64,000 bases of DNA from Peromyscus leucopus (lineage: Eukaryota; Chordata; Mammalia; Rodentia; Cricetidae): assembly GCF_004664715.2 (NCBI RefSeq), contig NC_051069.1:74484647-74548646 (forward strand), given 5' to 3'. The position numbers and the translations under genes were made by a program. The notes beneath the pieces are model-generated. The model had not been told where the DNA came from. It did no database searches and saw only the letters and a program-made list of their open reading frames with translations. Each line of letters starts with the position of its first letter. Position 1 is the first letter of the stretch. Below are positions 22,952 to 33,543 of this stretch, in pieces.

Positions 22952-23489
22952 GAGAGAGAGAAGGCATGAAATTGGATAGGTATTTGGGGTGGGGAGGATC
23001 TAGGAAGAGATAGAGGAGAGGAAATCATGATCAGAATATATGTATGAAAAATATGACTTCCAGACCAGGTAGGCTGCCCACAAATTTTCTCCAGTCTCTC
23101 TGTTCTCCCAGACACAATCCCAGACAAAAGAATATCGGCTGCAGCATCCTTTTCCCCTTTCCCAGTCTCCTGCGGATCCCACAGATCATCTCCAGTCCCC
23201 CAGCCTCCAACACCAGCAAGCACTCCCCAACCCAGCAGGCCAGTAAAATAGACAAAACACAGGGAAGAAACCAAGGAATCAAACACCCACCCAGCAAAAC
23301 AAACCAGAAATCAGTACCTAGACCTATAAATGACTCCAAATTCAGATGCCTAAGTCCAACATAAGAACACCACAATAACAACCAGGGCAGCATGTTTCCA
23401 CCAGAGCCCAGCTATGCTACCACAGTAGGCTCCGAATATTCCAACATAGCTGAAATACAAGGAAAAAAAACCATAAAACCAACTATATG

Positions 23490-24435
23490 AAGATGATAGA
23501 GGTACTTAACAAGGAAATGAACAAATGTCTTAATGAAAGCCAGGAAAATACAAACAAACAATTGTAAGAGATGAATAAGTCCCTTAAATAAATTCAAGAA
23601 AAAACAAACAGTAGAAAGAAATGAATAAAAATGTTCAAAACCAGAAGATGGAAATAAAAGCAATAAAGAAAACACAAACTGGGGGCATTCTGGAAATAAA
23701 AATTTAGGAATGCGAACAAGAACTAAAGAGGCAAGCTTCACCAACAGTATACAAGAAATGGAACAGAGAAACTCAGGTACCCAAAACATGATAGAAATAA
23801 ATAGATACATGTATAAAATAAAATGTAACATCTAAAAAATTTCCTGACACAAAGCATCTAGAAAATCTGGGACACTATGAAAAGATGAAACCTAAGAATA
23901 ATATTAATAGAGGAAGGAGAAGAATCCCAGCTCAAAGGCCCAGAAAATATTTTCAACAAAATCATAGAAGAAAATTTTCCTAACCTAAAGAAGGACATGC
24001 TTACTGAGGTACAAGAAGTTTACAGAACTCCAAATAGGTTGGACCAGAAAAGAAAGTTCCCTGCCACATAATAACCAAACCACTAAATATACAGAATGAA
24101 GAAAAAACATTAAAAGCTGCAAGGAAAAAAGAGCAAGTAACACATAAAGGCAGACCCATTAGAATTACACTTGACTTCTCAATGGAGACTCTAAAAGCCA
24201 GAAGAGCCTGGACAGATGTGCTACAGATTCTAGGAGACCACAAATGCCAGCTCAGATTATGCCCAGTGAAACATTAGCATCATATATGGAGAAATAAGAT
24301 ATTCCATAATAAACTCAAATATAAACAATATCTGTCTACAAATTCATCCCTATAGAAGGATAAATCCAACCAAAGGATGTTAACTTCACCCATGAAAACA
24401 TTTCTTACATCAATAAAACCAAAAGAAAGGAAACA
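23490..24435 (+). pseudogene. L1 ORF1 relic
   Basis: ORF1 encodes the L1 RNA-binding chaperone. Discontinuous translation gives a coiled-coil-like part (MIEVLNKEMNKCLNESQENT near 23500), then the C-terminal part around PNRLDQKRK (about 24030), IRITLDFSMETLKARRAWTD (about 24165-24225) and CQLRLCPVKH (about 24247). Stops (for example in the coiled coil) and frame changes abolish it. Antisense frames over the same DNA, such as 23412-23831 on the minus strand, are shadows. Confidence 0.8.
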
Positions 24436-24469
24436 TACATGCACACACACCACCACCACCATCAACAAG

Positions 24470-27400
24470 AAAAATAATAAAATAACAGGAATTAATAATC
24501 ATTGGTAATTAATATATCTTAATATCAAGAGTCTCAATTCCCCAATAAAAAGGCATTGAATAACAGAATGGATGCAAAATCAGGATCCATCCTTTTGCTG
24601 CATACAAGAAACACACCTTAACATCAAAGATAGACATTACTTCAGGGCAAAGGATTGAGATTCCAAGCAAATGAACTTGTGGCCATTTAGAAATCTAACA
24701 CAATAGACTTTGAACCAAAATTAATCAAAATAGATGGGAAGGACACTATATACTCATCAAAGGAAAAAAATCACCAAGATGACATTTCAGTTCTTAGTAT
24801 CTATGCCCTAAACACAAGGGCACCCACTTCATTACTATATCTTAAATCACATACTGACCCACACACACAATTAACAAAATCAAAAATGAAAAGGGGGCCA
24901 TAACAGACACCAAAGAAATCCAGAGAATCATACGGACATGCTTTAAAAACCTGTACCCACCCAACTGGAAAAATCTAAAAGAAATGAATAATTTTCTCTA
25001 TGGGTACAACTGATTAACCAAAGTTAACTCAAAATCAGATAAACAATTTAAATAGACCTATAACCCCTACCTAGTTAAACTGAAGTCATTAAAAAATCCC
25101 AACCAAAAGAAAAAGAAAAGTTAATTCAAGATCAGATAAACAATATAAATAGACCCATAACCCCTACCTAGTTAAATAGAAGTCATTAAAAAGATTCCAA
25201 ATGAAAGAAAAATTAAAAAACAAATGGTTTTAGCACAGAATTCTACTAGACTTTCAGACTTTCAAAGATGAGCTAACTCCAATACTCCTCAAATTATTCC
25301 ACAAAATAGAAACAGAAGGAATATTGCCCAATTCATTTCATGAGACCACAGTTACCATGATTCCAAACTACATAAAGACTCAACAAAGAAAGAGAATTAC
25401 AAACCAATTTCCCTTATGAACATAGATGTAGAAATACTCAATAAAATACTTGCACACTAAATCCAAGAACACATTAAAAAAGATCAACCACCATGATAAA
25501 GTACACCTCATCCTAGAGATGCAGAGACAGTTTGAAATACAAAAAATCAGTGAATGTAATCCACCATATGAATAAGCTGAATGAAAAAAAACATGTGAAC
25601 ATCTCATTAGATGCCAAAAAAAGCCTTTGACAGAATCCAACACCCTTTCATAATAAAAATCCTGGAGAGATTAGGGACATGGGGGACATACTTAAACACA
25701 ATAAAGGCAATTTACAGTAAGCCTATACCCAACATCAAATTAAGTGGAGAGAAACTCAAACCAATTCCACTAAAATTAGGAACAAGACAAGGTTTTCCAC
25801 TCTCTTAATATCTATTCAATATAGTACTTGGAGTTCTATCTAGAGCAATAAGACAACTGAAGGAGGCTAGTGGATACAAATTGGAAAGAAAGAAGTCAAA
25901 GTATTGTTATATAGCACATGTTATGATAGTGTACATAAACAACCCCAAAAGTTCTAGCAGGTAACTCCAACAGCTGATAAACACCTTTAACAAAGTGGCT
26001 GGAAACAATATTAACTCAAAAGAATCAGTAGCCTTCCTATATATATAAGTGCCTATATAGAAATGGCAAATACAGTGAGAAGGAAATCCATGAAACAACA
26101 CCCTTTGCAATATCCTCAAATAATACAAAATAGCTTGGAGTAACTCTCACCAAGCAAGTGAAAGACCTGTATAATAAAAACTTCAAGACTTTGAATAAAG
26201 AAGTCAAAGAAGATATCAGAAGATGGAAAGCTCTCCCATGCTTATGGATCTATGGGATTAACATAGTAAAAATGGCCATCCTACCAAAAGCAACCTACAG
26301 ATTCAGTGCAATCTCCATCAAAACTCCAATATAATTCTTTACAGACCTTGAAAGGACAATTCTCAACTTCATATGAAAAAAAACAAAATAAAACCTGGGA
26401 TAGCTAAAACAATCCTGAACAATAAACGAACTGTTGGAAGTTATCACCATCCCTGATTTCAAGTTGTACTGTAGAGCTATGGTAATAAAAACCACATGGT
26501 ATTAGCATAAAAAAAGACATGTTGATCAATGGAATCAAATTGAAGACCTGGACCTAAATCCATACTCTGTGGACACCTGATTTTTCATAAAGAAGCCAGA
26601 AATTTACACTGGAAAAAAAGAAAGCACCTTCAACAAAGGGTGCTGATCAAACTGGATGTCTGCTTGTTGAAAAATGCAAATACATCCATACATATCACCC
26701 TGCACAAAAATCAAGTCCAACTGGATCAAAGGCCTCAACATAAAATCAGACACACTGATAGGAGAGAAAGTGGAAGAAAAAAAAAAAAAACCTTAAATTC
26801 ATTGGCACAGGAGACAAAATATATAAAGAACTCAAGAAACTAGATATCAAAGAAACCCAAATAATCCAATGTATAAATGGGATGTAGATCTAAACAGATA
26901 ATTATCAATAAGGAATCTTGAAAAACTGAGTAACCCTTAAAAAAATGTTCAACCATCAGAGAATGTTAGCCATCAGAGAAATGCAAATCAAAACTACTTT
27001 GGGATTCCATCTTACACCTATCAGAATTACTAAGAGCATTAATTTAAGTAACTGCTCATGCTGGCAAAGATATAGAGTAAGAGTAACGCTCTTCCATTGC
27101 TGGTGGAAGTGCCAACTTATTCAACCACTTACAGAAATCAATATGTCAGTTCTTCAGAAAATTGGGAATCTGTCTACCTCAAGAACCAACTATACTACTC
27201 TTGGGCATATACCAAAGGATGTTCCCATCCTGCTATAAGGACACTTGCTCAACTATGTTGATAGAAGTTTTATTTATAATAGGCAGGAACTGGAAACAAC
27301 CTATATGTCCCTCAACTGAAGAATCGATAAAGAAAATATGATACATTTACACAATGGGGTATTACTCAGATGTTTAAAAAAAGATATCATGAAATCTGCA

Positions 27401-27480
27401 GGCAAATGGAGGGAATTAGAAAAAAAAATCCTGAGTGAGATAACTCAGACCCAGAAAGACAAATTTGGTATGTATTAACT
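24470..27480 (+). pseudogene. L1 ORF2 relic, catalytic centre lost
   Basis: ORF2 normally encodes the endonuclease and reverse transcriptase. The endonuclease region is recognised by SLNSPIKRH and ITEWMQNQDPSFCCIQETHL near 24530-24620. The reverse-transcriptase palm gives [19 protein letters not shown] and [10 protein letters not shown] at 25620-25808, the latter with Phe where TRQGCPLS is usual. An extra A in gatgccaaaaaaagcc (about 25610) shifts the frame. At 25914-25925 the catalytic A-D-D-M motif reads A-H-V-M, removing both aspartates. The C-terminal region reads HCWWKCQLIQP and LGHIPKD at 27090-27230. At about 3.0 kb it is shorter than the usual 3.8 kb. Confidence 0.85.
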
Positions 27481-29689
27481 ATAAAGTAAATGATAATCAA
27501 GCTATAATCCACAGACGCAGAGAGATTAGGTAAAAAAGAGGGATCTAGAGAGATGCATGGATCTCCCTAGAAGGGAAAAATAGAATAGATTCTGTGGGTA
27601 AGCTAGGTCCAGAGGGACCAGATTGGGGTGGATGGGTGGAGGGAGAGAGTGTGGGGAGAGAAGGCCAAAACTGGGGGGGGGGCACTACGGGGTGGTATAG
27701 AAACCTAGTGCAGTGGAAACTATAAGGGTGACTGTAGTGAGGACTTCTAGTAATGGAGGATACAGAGTCTGAACTGATCATCTTTTGTAGCAAGGCAAGG
27801 CTTCCAGGGTTGGCCCAGAGTTGCATTTGTTCAAGTTGTTGGCCAAGGAGGCCCTGTGGAGATTCCCAAATAACCCAGGCTGATGCTAGGACAGAAGGTT
27901 GCTCTCTGAAAACTGACAGTGGGGCCCCATTGCCAAGGACAATATCCACACAGCCCATTGAATATAGAGGTTGAGCTGGTGCTTGTAGGGAGCCTTCACC
28001 CTTATGTTCTAGTCCCTTTGATGTGGGAAGGTGTGGGAGACCAACCCCCACTTTTCCCCCAGGGTACTCTTGAGGAGAGAGGGATCCAAGACATTAGGTA
28101 GGAAGATAGAAAGGAGAGAAACAGATAGAAACATAGAATAGCCTCTGGAGGGCCTGGATTAATATCCACCAGCCCCTTCTGTCTCTTCAAAAGGGCATTT
28201 TATAGGAATGCTAAGGGAAGGAGCAAAAGACCTTCCCTAGCTCAGCCAAGTGCAGACCCTTCCAAGTATCTGGTAACAGCACATGTGGTCAAGCCATCCT
28301 CTAACGAAGCCCTGCTGGGTAAAGCAAGCTCAGATCTTACTAGAAAACCTCTGTGGGCCTCCACAGGAAGGTACTCTTCAGGCTACTGAAAGAGAAACCT
28401 AGATACCAACCCAGCCACAAAAACCTTTGACCTACAGACTGTCCTGCCTGCAAGATGTGCTGGGGCAATGGTGGCACAGAACTTGTTGGAGTAGCCAACC
28501 AATATTTGGTCTAACTTGAGGCCCACACCAAGAGAGGGAACCCATGCACAATACTGGTCGAATGGCTGTGAACCAGAGACTTGATATCCCAGAGACATAG
28601 GGTAGAACCAAACACAAGTGGTCAAAAATAAATAAGTAAAAATCAATGAAATGATTCCTAATGATACTCTGCTATATTCATAGATGGGTGGGTGCCTTGT
28701 CCAATTGTCATCAAAGAGGCTTCCTCTGGCAGAAGATGGAGGCAGATGCAGAGGCCCATAGCCAGACATTGGGGGAGAGTCTAAACTGGAGGTCTCCATC
28801 AGGTCCCTCTCTCTGGAGATTGGGAAACCCCTCTGAAGAGGGGGAGGAAAGAGGAGTCAGAGGGAATGAGGGCACCAGGAGAACATGGCCCACGGAATCA
28901 ACTAAGCAAGGCTCATATGGGCTCACAGAGACCAAAGAGGAAAGCACAGGGCCTGCATGGGTCTGCAGGTCCTCTGAGCATATGTTATGGCTGTTAGGTT
29001 GGTGTTTTTGTGAGACTCCTAACAGTGGGAACAGGTGTGTCTTTGACTCTTTTGCCTGCTCTTGAGACTCTTTTCCTCCTATTGGATTGCCTTGTCCAGC
29101 CTCAATATGAGGGTTTTTGCCCTGTCTTATTGTGTTTGGTTGTTGTCTCTTCAAGGTCTGCTCCTTTCTGAAGGGAAATGGAGGAAGAGAGGATCTGGGG
29201 GAGAGGGGAGTGTGGGGGTAGCTGGGAGGAGTGGAGGGAGGGGTAACTGTGATCAGGATGTATTGTATGAGAGAAGAATTTGTTTTCAATAAAGAAAAAA
29301 AGAAAGAATAAAATTATTTTCAATATTTTTTTAAAAAAGAAGTCACAGTGAGTGGTGCATCATTTACATAAACTACCCAGGTTTATGCAAATATATGTCA
29401 CGATGCTCACACAGTTCTTAAGTATCACACACTATATCCAATAAAAATATCTAGGTACAGAAATGATATCTTCCCAAACTAAAGCCTTGTCTTCTTGCTC
29501 CACTCCTCTGCCCTTGATTCTTGGTGACTTAAACTTCTCTGTGCCTCAAACCTCGCAACTGCAAGATGGAAATAATAACGGCATCTCATACATCTCTTTT
29601 TTCCACAATTGCAAGTTCTCACTGAGGACTTTTATGACTCATGTGTGTGAGGTATTTATGATGCTTTTTGTGTTAAAAATACATCTGCA

Positions 29690-29820
29690 CAGGGTGTGGT
29701 GGGATACGCCTATAACAAGAGACTGAGACAGGAAGATTGCTGTTAGTTCAAGGCCAGCCTGCACCACATGGAGGATGCTATGTAAGTCTGGGTTGAAGAG
29801 TGGGACTCCACCTCAAAAAT
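29690..29820 (+). mobile_element. Old B1-like SINE
   Basis: Diverged proto-B1/B1 pattern: gggtgtggtgggatacgcct, gagactgagacaggaagatt, ttcaaggccagcctgcacc, ccacctcaaaaataat. Confidence 0.65.
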
Positions 29821-29887
29821 AATATTTCAGTATTTTATATTACATGTATATTCGTATGTAACATATATGTAAATGCTTATATAAATG

Positions 29888-30003
29888 TGTTGCTGGAGGG
29901 CTTCTCTCCAGGTTCCACCAAGCCCCGCAGTCCCACAAACCACGTATAAAATAATCACTCAGACGCTTATATTACTTATAAACTGTATGGCCATGGCAGG
30001 CTT
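29888..30003. repeat. Left arm of 116-bp inverted repeat
   Basis: Pairs with 30141-30256 at 111 of 116 positions (five substitutions, no gaps, counted by eye). The two arms are separated by 137 bp. A transcript or single strand could fold into a long hairpin. Confidence 0.9.
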
Positions 30004-30140
30004 CCTCTAAGAAGGAGGAGAGACACTGCAGCCACTGCCAGGACAAGCAACATGTAAAGACACCGGTAAGCCACAAGCGACGTGGCAAGGTATAGATTTA
30101 TAGAAATGGGTTAATTTAAGATATAATAACAGTTAGCAAT

Positions 30141-30256
30141 AAGCCTTCCATGGCCATACAGTTTATAAGTAATATAAGCGTCTGAATGATTATTTTATAC
30201 GTAGATTGTGGGACTGCGGGACTTGGTGGAACCTGGAGAGAAGCCCTCCAGCAACA
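30141..30256. repeat. Right arm of 116-bp inverted repeat
   Basis: Complement of 29888-30003. This arm is in the native LTR order and is the likely source of the left arm. Confidence 0.9.
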
Positions 30257-30409
30257 TAAATGTATCTTTTTTTAATGTTCTGCCATTATAATGCAGTCTG
30301 ATAGTTTCTTTTCAGAGAAGTTTTGAAAGAAAATTACCCGTGACAGAGCAAGATTTGAAATGAAATAGGATGAGCCTTAAATTAACACCTGCTACATTTT
30401 TATCTGTAG

Positions 30410-30484
30410 CCAAAGGACAAGGCTAGCTCCTGGAATTTGTTCAGTGTGATTGACTTACCTCAGGATGATGAATCTTACCAAGAA
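30410..30484 (+). CDS. Candidate 75-bp internal exon, unknown gene
   Basis: A 25-codon segment is open in one frame between an acceptor (ctacatttttatctgtag, with a branch-like ttaac about 25 bases upstream of the AG) and a donor (gaa|gtaagg). The length is a multiple of three. Translation begins PKDKASSWNLFSV and ends PQDDESYQE, a normal-looking soluble segment with an acidic end. I do not recognise the protein. No repeat overlaps it, and it sits in repeat-poor DNA. A chance match of two splice motifs around so short an open frame is quite possible. Confidence 0.25.
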
Positions 30485-31285
30485 GTAAGGCTGGGAGTTT
30501 CATTATGCAGCTTAAGACTTTAATGATTGGATCACATAAGGTGTTGCTCTTGACACGCTTTGACATTTTCCTTTATTAGAAATATTTTTGAAGAGCTGAG
30601 GAATACTAGCATTAGCAAAAATATTTAATTTTGCTGAATATTACTCCGTGTGTCAGCTGGCATGGGATGAGCTACTGCTCAGTGTGAATTCCTAACACTG
30701 AATGAAGGCTTTGAAATCAAGCAAAGCTTCACGGGCTTAACAAAAAATGTAGCCTTTCTTCTGTGGTGAACTTTAAGAAATGCCTCTGTCACTGTTTACA
30801 CAGTTTTAGAGGGGCTCCATGGTTTATGATCAGGTTAGCCTCATTTCCTCCCAGGGCCTGACTCCCAAGTCCACATGTGGAAATGGTCTCAGTTCAAGAG
30901 CAGCCAGTGTGAAGTGCTGCTTCAGGAGGGAGAAATCAGACCCTAATAAAAGACAGCCGAACTGAGGGAGACTAGGTTCCAGATGGGATCTTATTGAGCA
31001 GGTTTAACGATAAAAAAAAAAAAAAAAAAAAAAAAGATCTGAGTCATTATACTTAAGCAATATTTGAAAATAAATTCTCCCATGCCCACTCACCTGAACA
31101 CAAGAAAACTTCACCCTGAGCTTCTGCCATATTAAAAATGGAAACACAGGATGCAGAGAGCTGTGTAAATCATGGCTACATCACCTTCTGTTTTCTGCCA
31201 TGTACTTCTGAGCTGCCATTCACCTTGAAATGGATGCAAAACAAAGGACTGGCAAAACTCTCAGGAGCTGAAAAAGACCATATGA
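30485..31285. other. Unique, repeat-poor sequence
   Basis: No repeats recognised except an A24 run at 31012-31035. Low repeat content makes this a reasonable place to look for conserved non-coding elements. Confidence 0.4.
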
Positions 31286-31490
31286 GGACCTGGGGATACG
31301 GCTCAGCTGGTAGAGTATTTATCTAGTATACAGATGGACTGGTGTTCCATCCTTAGCTCTGGATAAAAGTGGGTATGCTATACAGCCTATAATACCAGGA
31401 CTTTTGAAGTAGAGACAGGGGATCAGAAATCCAAGATCAGTTTGGGGTACATAGCAAATTCAAGGCTTGGGCTACATAAGGCCAAGAATG
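31286..31490 (+). mobile_element. B4-type SINE
   Basis: ID-like left half (ggggatacggctcagctggt, with an A-box-like gctcagctgg), then a B1-like right half (ataataccaggacttttgaag, aagatcagtttggggtacat). Strongly diverged. Confidence 0.65.
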
Positions 31491-32225
31491 GGAACATGAA
31501 CATGGGAGATAACATGTGCTTTATCTAAGCAGTTTATGGATGGTGACCTAATGACATTTAAGTTGGACAGAACAATATGATGAAGACATGTGTACTATGT
31601 ACACCATTGGTCAGAAAGCATGGTAAGAACATACCTGTCTCAACACAAGCTATTCATCAAAGTCTTACACTGTGCTTACTACATGCCTGCTGCTGTGTTA
31701 GCATCTAATTTTGGGTGACAGTGTTCATTTTGACAATGTTTTTATATAATAAAAAAAAAAAGAGCCACCACAGAGGACAACATAGTTTAGGAAAAGAAGG
31801 TGAGCCATGAGCAGGAGGTTCTTGGCTACAGGGAAGGTTATGAAGCGTTGCTATGCTCCTGAGCACCAGCAACGTAGGACTTCAAATGCACATTTAGAGT
31901 AGAGAAAGAGATCGGGACTGAGAGTCATTCGTTGGCAGAAAGCTCAGAGAACGGCAACCTGCTTTCCCCTGGAAGAGATGATGCCATCCTTGCTTAGTCC
32001 CTGCAGTCCCTTTGAGCTCTGCTTAGCGCTGGTGTACAGGGACAGCTGGAAGCCGTATTTCACTTTTATAACTTTCAGAACGTTTCTTGCAGTCTAGTAG
32101 CTGGGGTTCTGCCCATGTTTGTTTTTGCACCTCCTTGTGCTACACAGCAACCCCTGCATTCTGCAGGCCAAGGCCAGAGAGAGTATGGGAGGCAAGTTCC
32201 AAAGGCTGACAGTGCCAGACTCTGG

Positions 32226-32232
32226 ATATAAA
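32226..32232 (+). promoter_or_regulatory. TATA-box-like motif before a candidate first exon
   Basis: The motif tataaag lies within ggatataaagag, with a GC-balanced upstream region. A start site about 30 bases downstream would give a leader of roughly 130 bases before the ATG at 32385. Inference only; no initiator or CpG island supports it. Confidence 0.2.
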
Positions 32233-32384
32233 GAGACATCTCTCTTGTCCTCTCTTTCTTGGCGACAAGGAAAGTAATTTCTTTGCAAATGTCATATTTG
32301 ACATTCTGCCTAGCTTTCGCTAAAGATAAGAGAGTTTCCAGACCTGGAAGATTTGGGAGGACACAATATCTGAGAACACAAGGC

Positions 32385-32424
32385 ATGCTGGGAGGCTTAT
32401 TCCTCATCTATTTATGTGGTTCTG
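32385..32424 (+). CDS. Candidate signal-peptide first exon, unknown gene
   Basis: ATG with G at -3 is followed by MLGGLFLIYLCGS, a hydrophobic stretch ending in small residues like a signal peptide, then a strong donor (ctg|gtaagta) leaving one base of the next codon. A TATA-like motif lies about 155 bases upstream. An open segment at 37426-37601 has a good acceptor and the matching phase. The protein is not recognised. A 110-codon minus-strand frame overlaps (32075-32407), which I regard as chance. Confidence 0.22.
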
Positions 32425-33478
32425 GTAAGTACTAAACCCCTCACGACCATCTTTTCCACGCTTCCTGGGCCTCTGCACGTTCCAATAGTTACTGTATTTA
32501 AAAGAAGCAAAAGGAGGGGGAAGCCTTGAGATTAGGTGGTAAAATAAGAGAAATGGTTAGGCTTTCCAGTACATGGAAAAAACAAGGGGGAAAGACTATT
32601 TGGACACATTTGTCTTCCTATTCACCATCACAGATGTGACATCATTACAGTACAGTTACAGACTCTTCCCAGGGGTCGTGGTGAGCTGAACAGTCTAGTC
32701 TTGTTACTTATCACATATACCCTGCTGTAGTTCTTGTGACTTTGTGCGTACTCTTTCCTAAACCTGGATAAAAGAAAACCAAACCAGCCTAGTCATCACT
32801 CTTGAAGAACAATTTTGTAAATGTCGAAAATAAGACGATAGTAACATAAAAGCTATGAAAGGCTTCATTAGAACTAAAATGTGAGATTTCAATATCTGTC
32901 TCTGCTGTTGGTAAATTATGCATACTTTACACATATTTAATGTAAGTTACCTAGAGAATTGAAAAAAACACAACTGTGGGTAACCCAAAGCCACAGTTTG
33001 TAACTACTCATTTCATCCCCCATCCTTTTTCATGCCACTGCTGAGAAATTTCAAATGCCTACCATTCTAGCCCTTTCAAGAAGCACTACTTGGATACTAT
33101 CATCTCTTAGAGGTCTGTAATGACTCATAAATGCCCTTCAATTAATAAATCTCACAGTCACAACTGTCCAGACCCACAGCTATAACATTCAGCTGACATT
33201 TACTGTGTACCCAGTACATGGTAACACATTATTTAAGTGTAGGGAAATGTAGAAATGAAATACAGGTTTGTAGTGTTGAACCACACCATTTTGAAAACAA
33301 ACTGATCCCTACACAGCCTTCCACTGGTAGGTCTCATTGGCACTATAAGGCTTGTCAGCAAGACCCCTGATAACCTAGAGCTGAGAAGTTTGGAAGCCTT
33401 TGTGGAAAAGGTAATAATTAGATTGTTTTTTGGGGATGCTTGTTATTGAGTTATTAATTAATTAATTAGTTTGTTTAG
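32425..33478. other. Unique, repeat-poor sequence
   Basis: No gene recognised. A possible 5' MIR piece lies near 33190-33245. Confidence 0.35.
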
Positions 33479-33492
33479 TGTGTGTGTGTGTG

Positions 33493-33540
<48 letters not shown>

Positions 33541-33543
33541 CGC
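33479..33543. repeat. (TG)n followed by (CG)n
   Basis: About 26 TG units, with a single CG interruption at about 33498, pass into cgcgcgcgcgc at 33532-33543. Alternating purine-pyrimidine of this kind is the classic sequence for left-handed (Z) DNA. Confidence 0.95.

Larger units (their letters stand above)
21655..23048 (+). mobile_element. L1 3' UTR (copy A), interrupted twice
   Basis: L1 3' UTR sequence resumes across two insertions. 21655-21834 and 22191-22489 give the order 'cccagaagctctctataatt', 'caaactacacttaatggtag', 'gggcaacatgaaatgaactc'. 22952-23048 gives the terminal block gagagagagaaggcatgaa ... gatcagaatatatgtatga. The gaps hold an ORR1-like LTR (21835-22190) and a reverse L1 end (22490-22951). 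It abuts the 5' side of a longer L1 at about 23049. Confidence 0.7.
23049..29312 (+). mobile_element. Nearly complete L1 (copy C), inactive
   Basis: The order is 5' UTR-like sequence, ORF1 relic, ORF2 relic and long 3' UTR, in one orientation, ending in aataaagaaaaaaagaaag at about 29288-29312. Both reading frames are broken by many stops and indels. With a 6.3-kb span against roughly 6.5-7 kb for intact rodent copies, modest internal deletions are likely, mainly in ORF2. The 3' UTR holds a G9 run at 27673-27682 and the same blocks as the truncated copy at 3950-5176. Confidence 0.88.
29888..30256. mobile_element. Self-inverted class II LTR with 6-bp target duplication
   Basis: The insert runs from TGTTGCTGGAGG to its exact complement CCTCCAGCAACA and is flanked by taaatg at 29882-29887 and 30257-30262, the 6-bp duplication of class II retrovirus-like integration. 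The right two thirds (about 30040-30256) read as the plus-strand body and end of a mys-like LTR (ggtatagatttatagaaatg, gccatacagtttataagtaa). The left 116 bp are not the usual U3 start but an inverted copy of the element's own 3' end. The normal 'gccaggcaggaagtatag' U3 region is missing. Confidence 0.85.

Noticed and set aside
27545..28051. 168-codon minus-strand frame
   Set aside because: Antisense to the L1 3' UTR of copy C; no independent domain.
28711..29289. 192-codon minus-strand frame, longest in the window
   Set aside because: It is antisense to the L1 3' UTR, whose purine-rich strand lacks stops on the complement.
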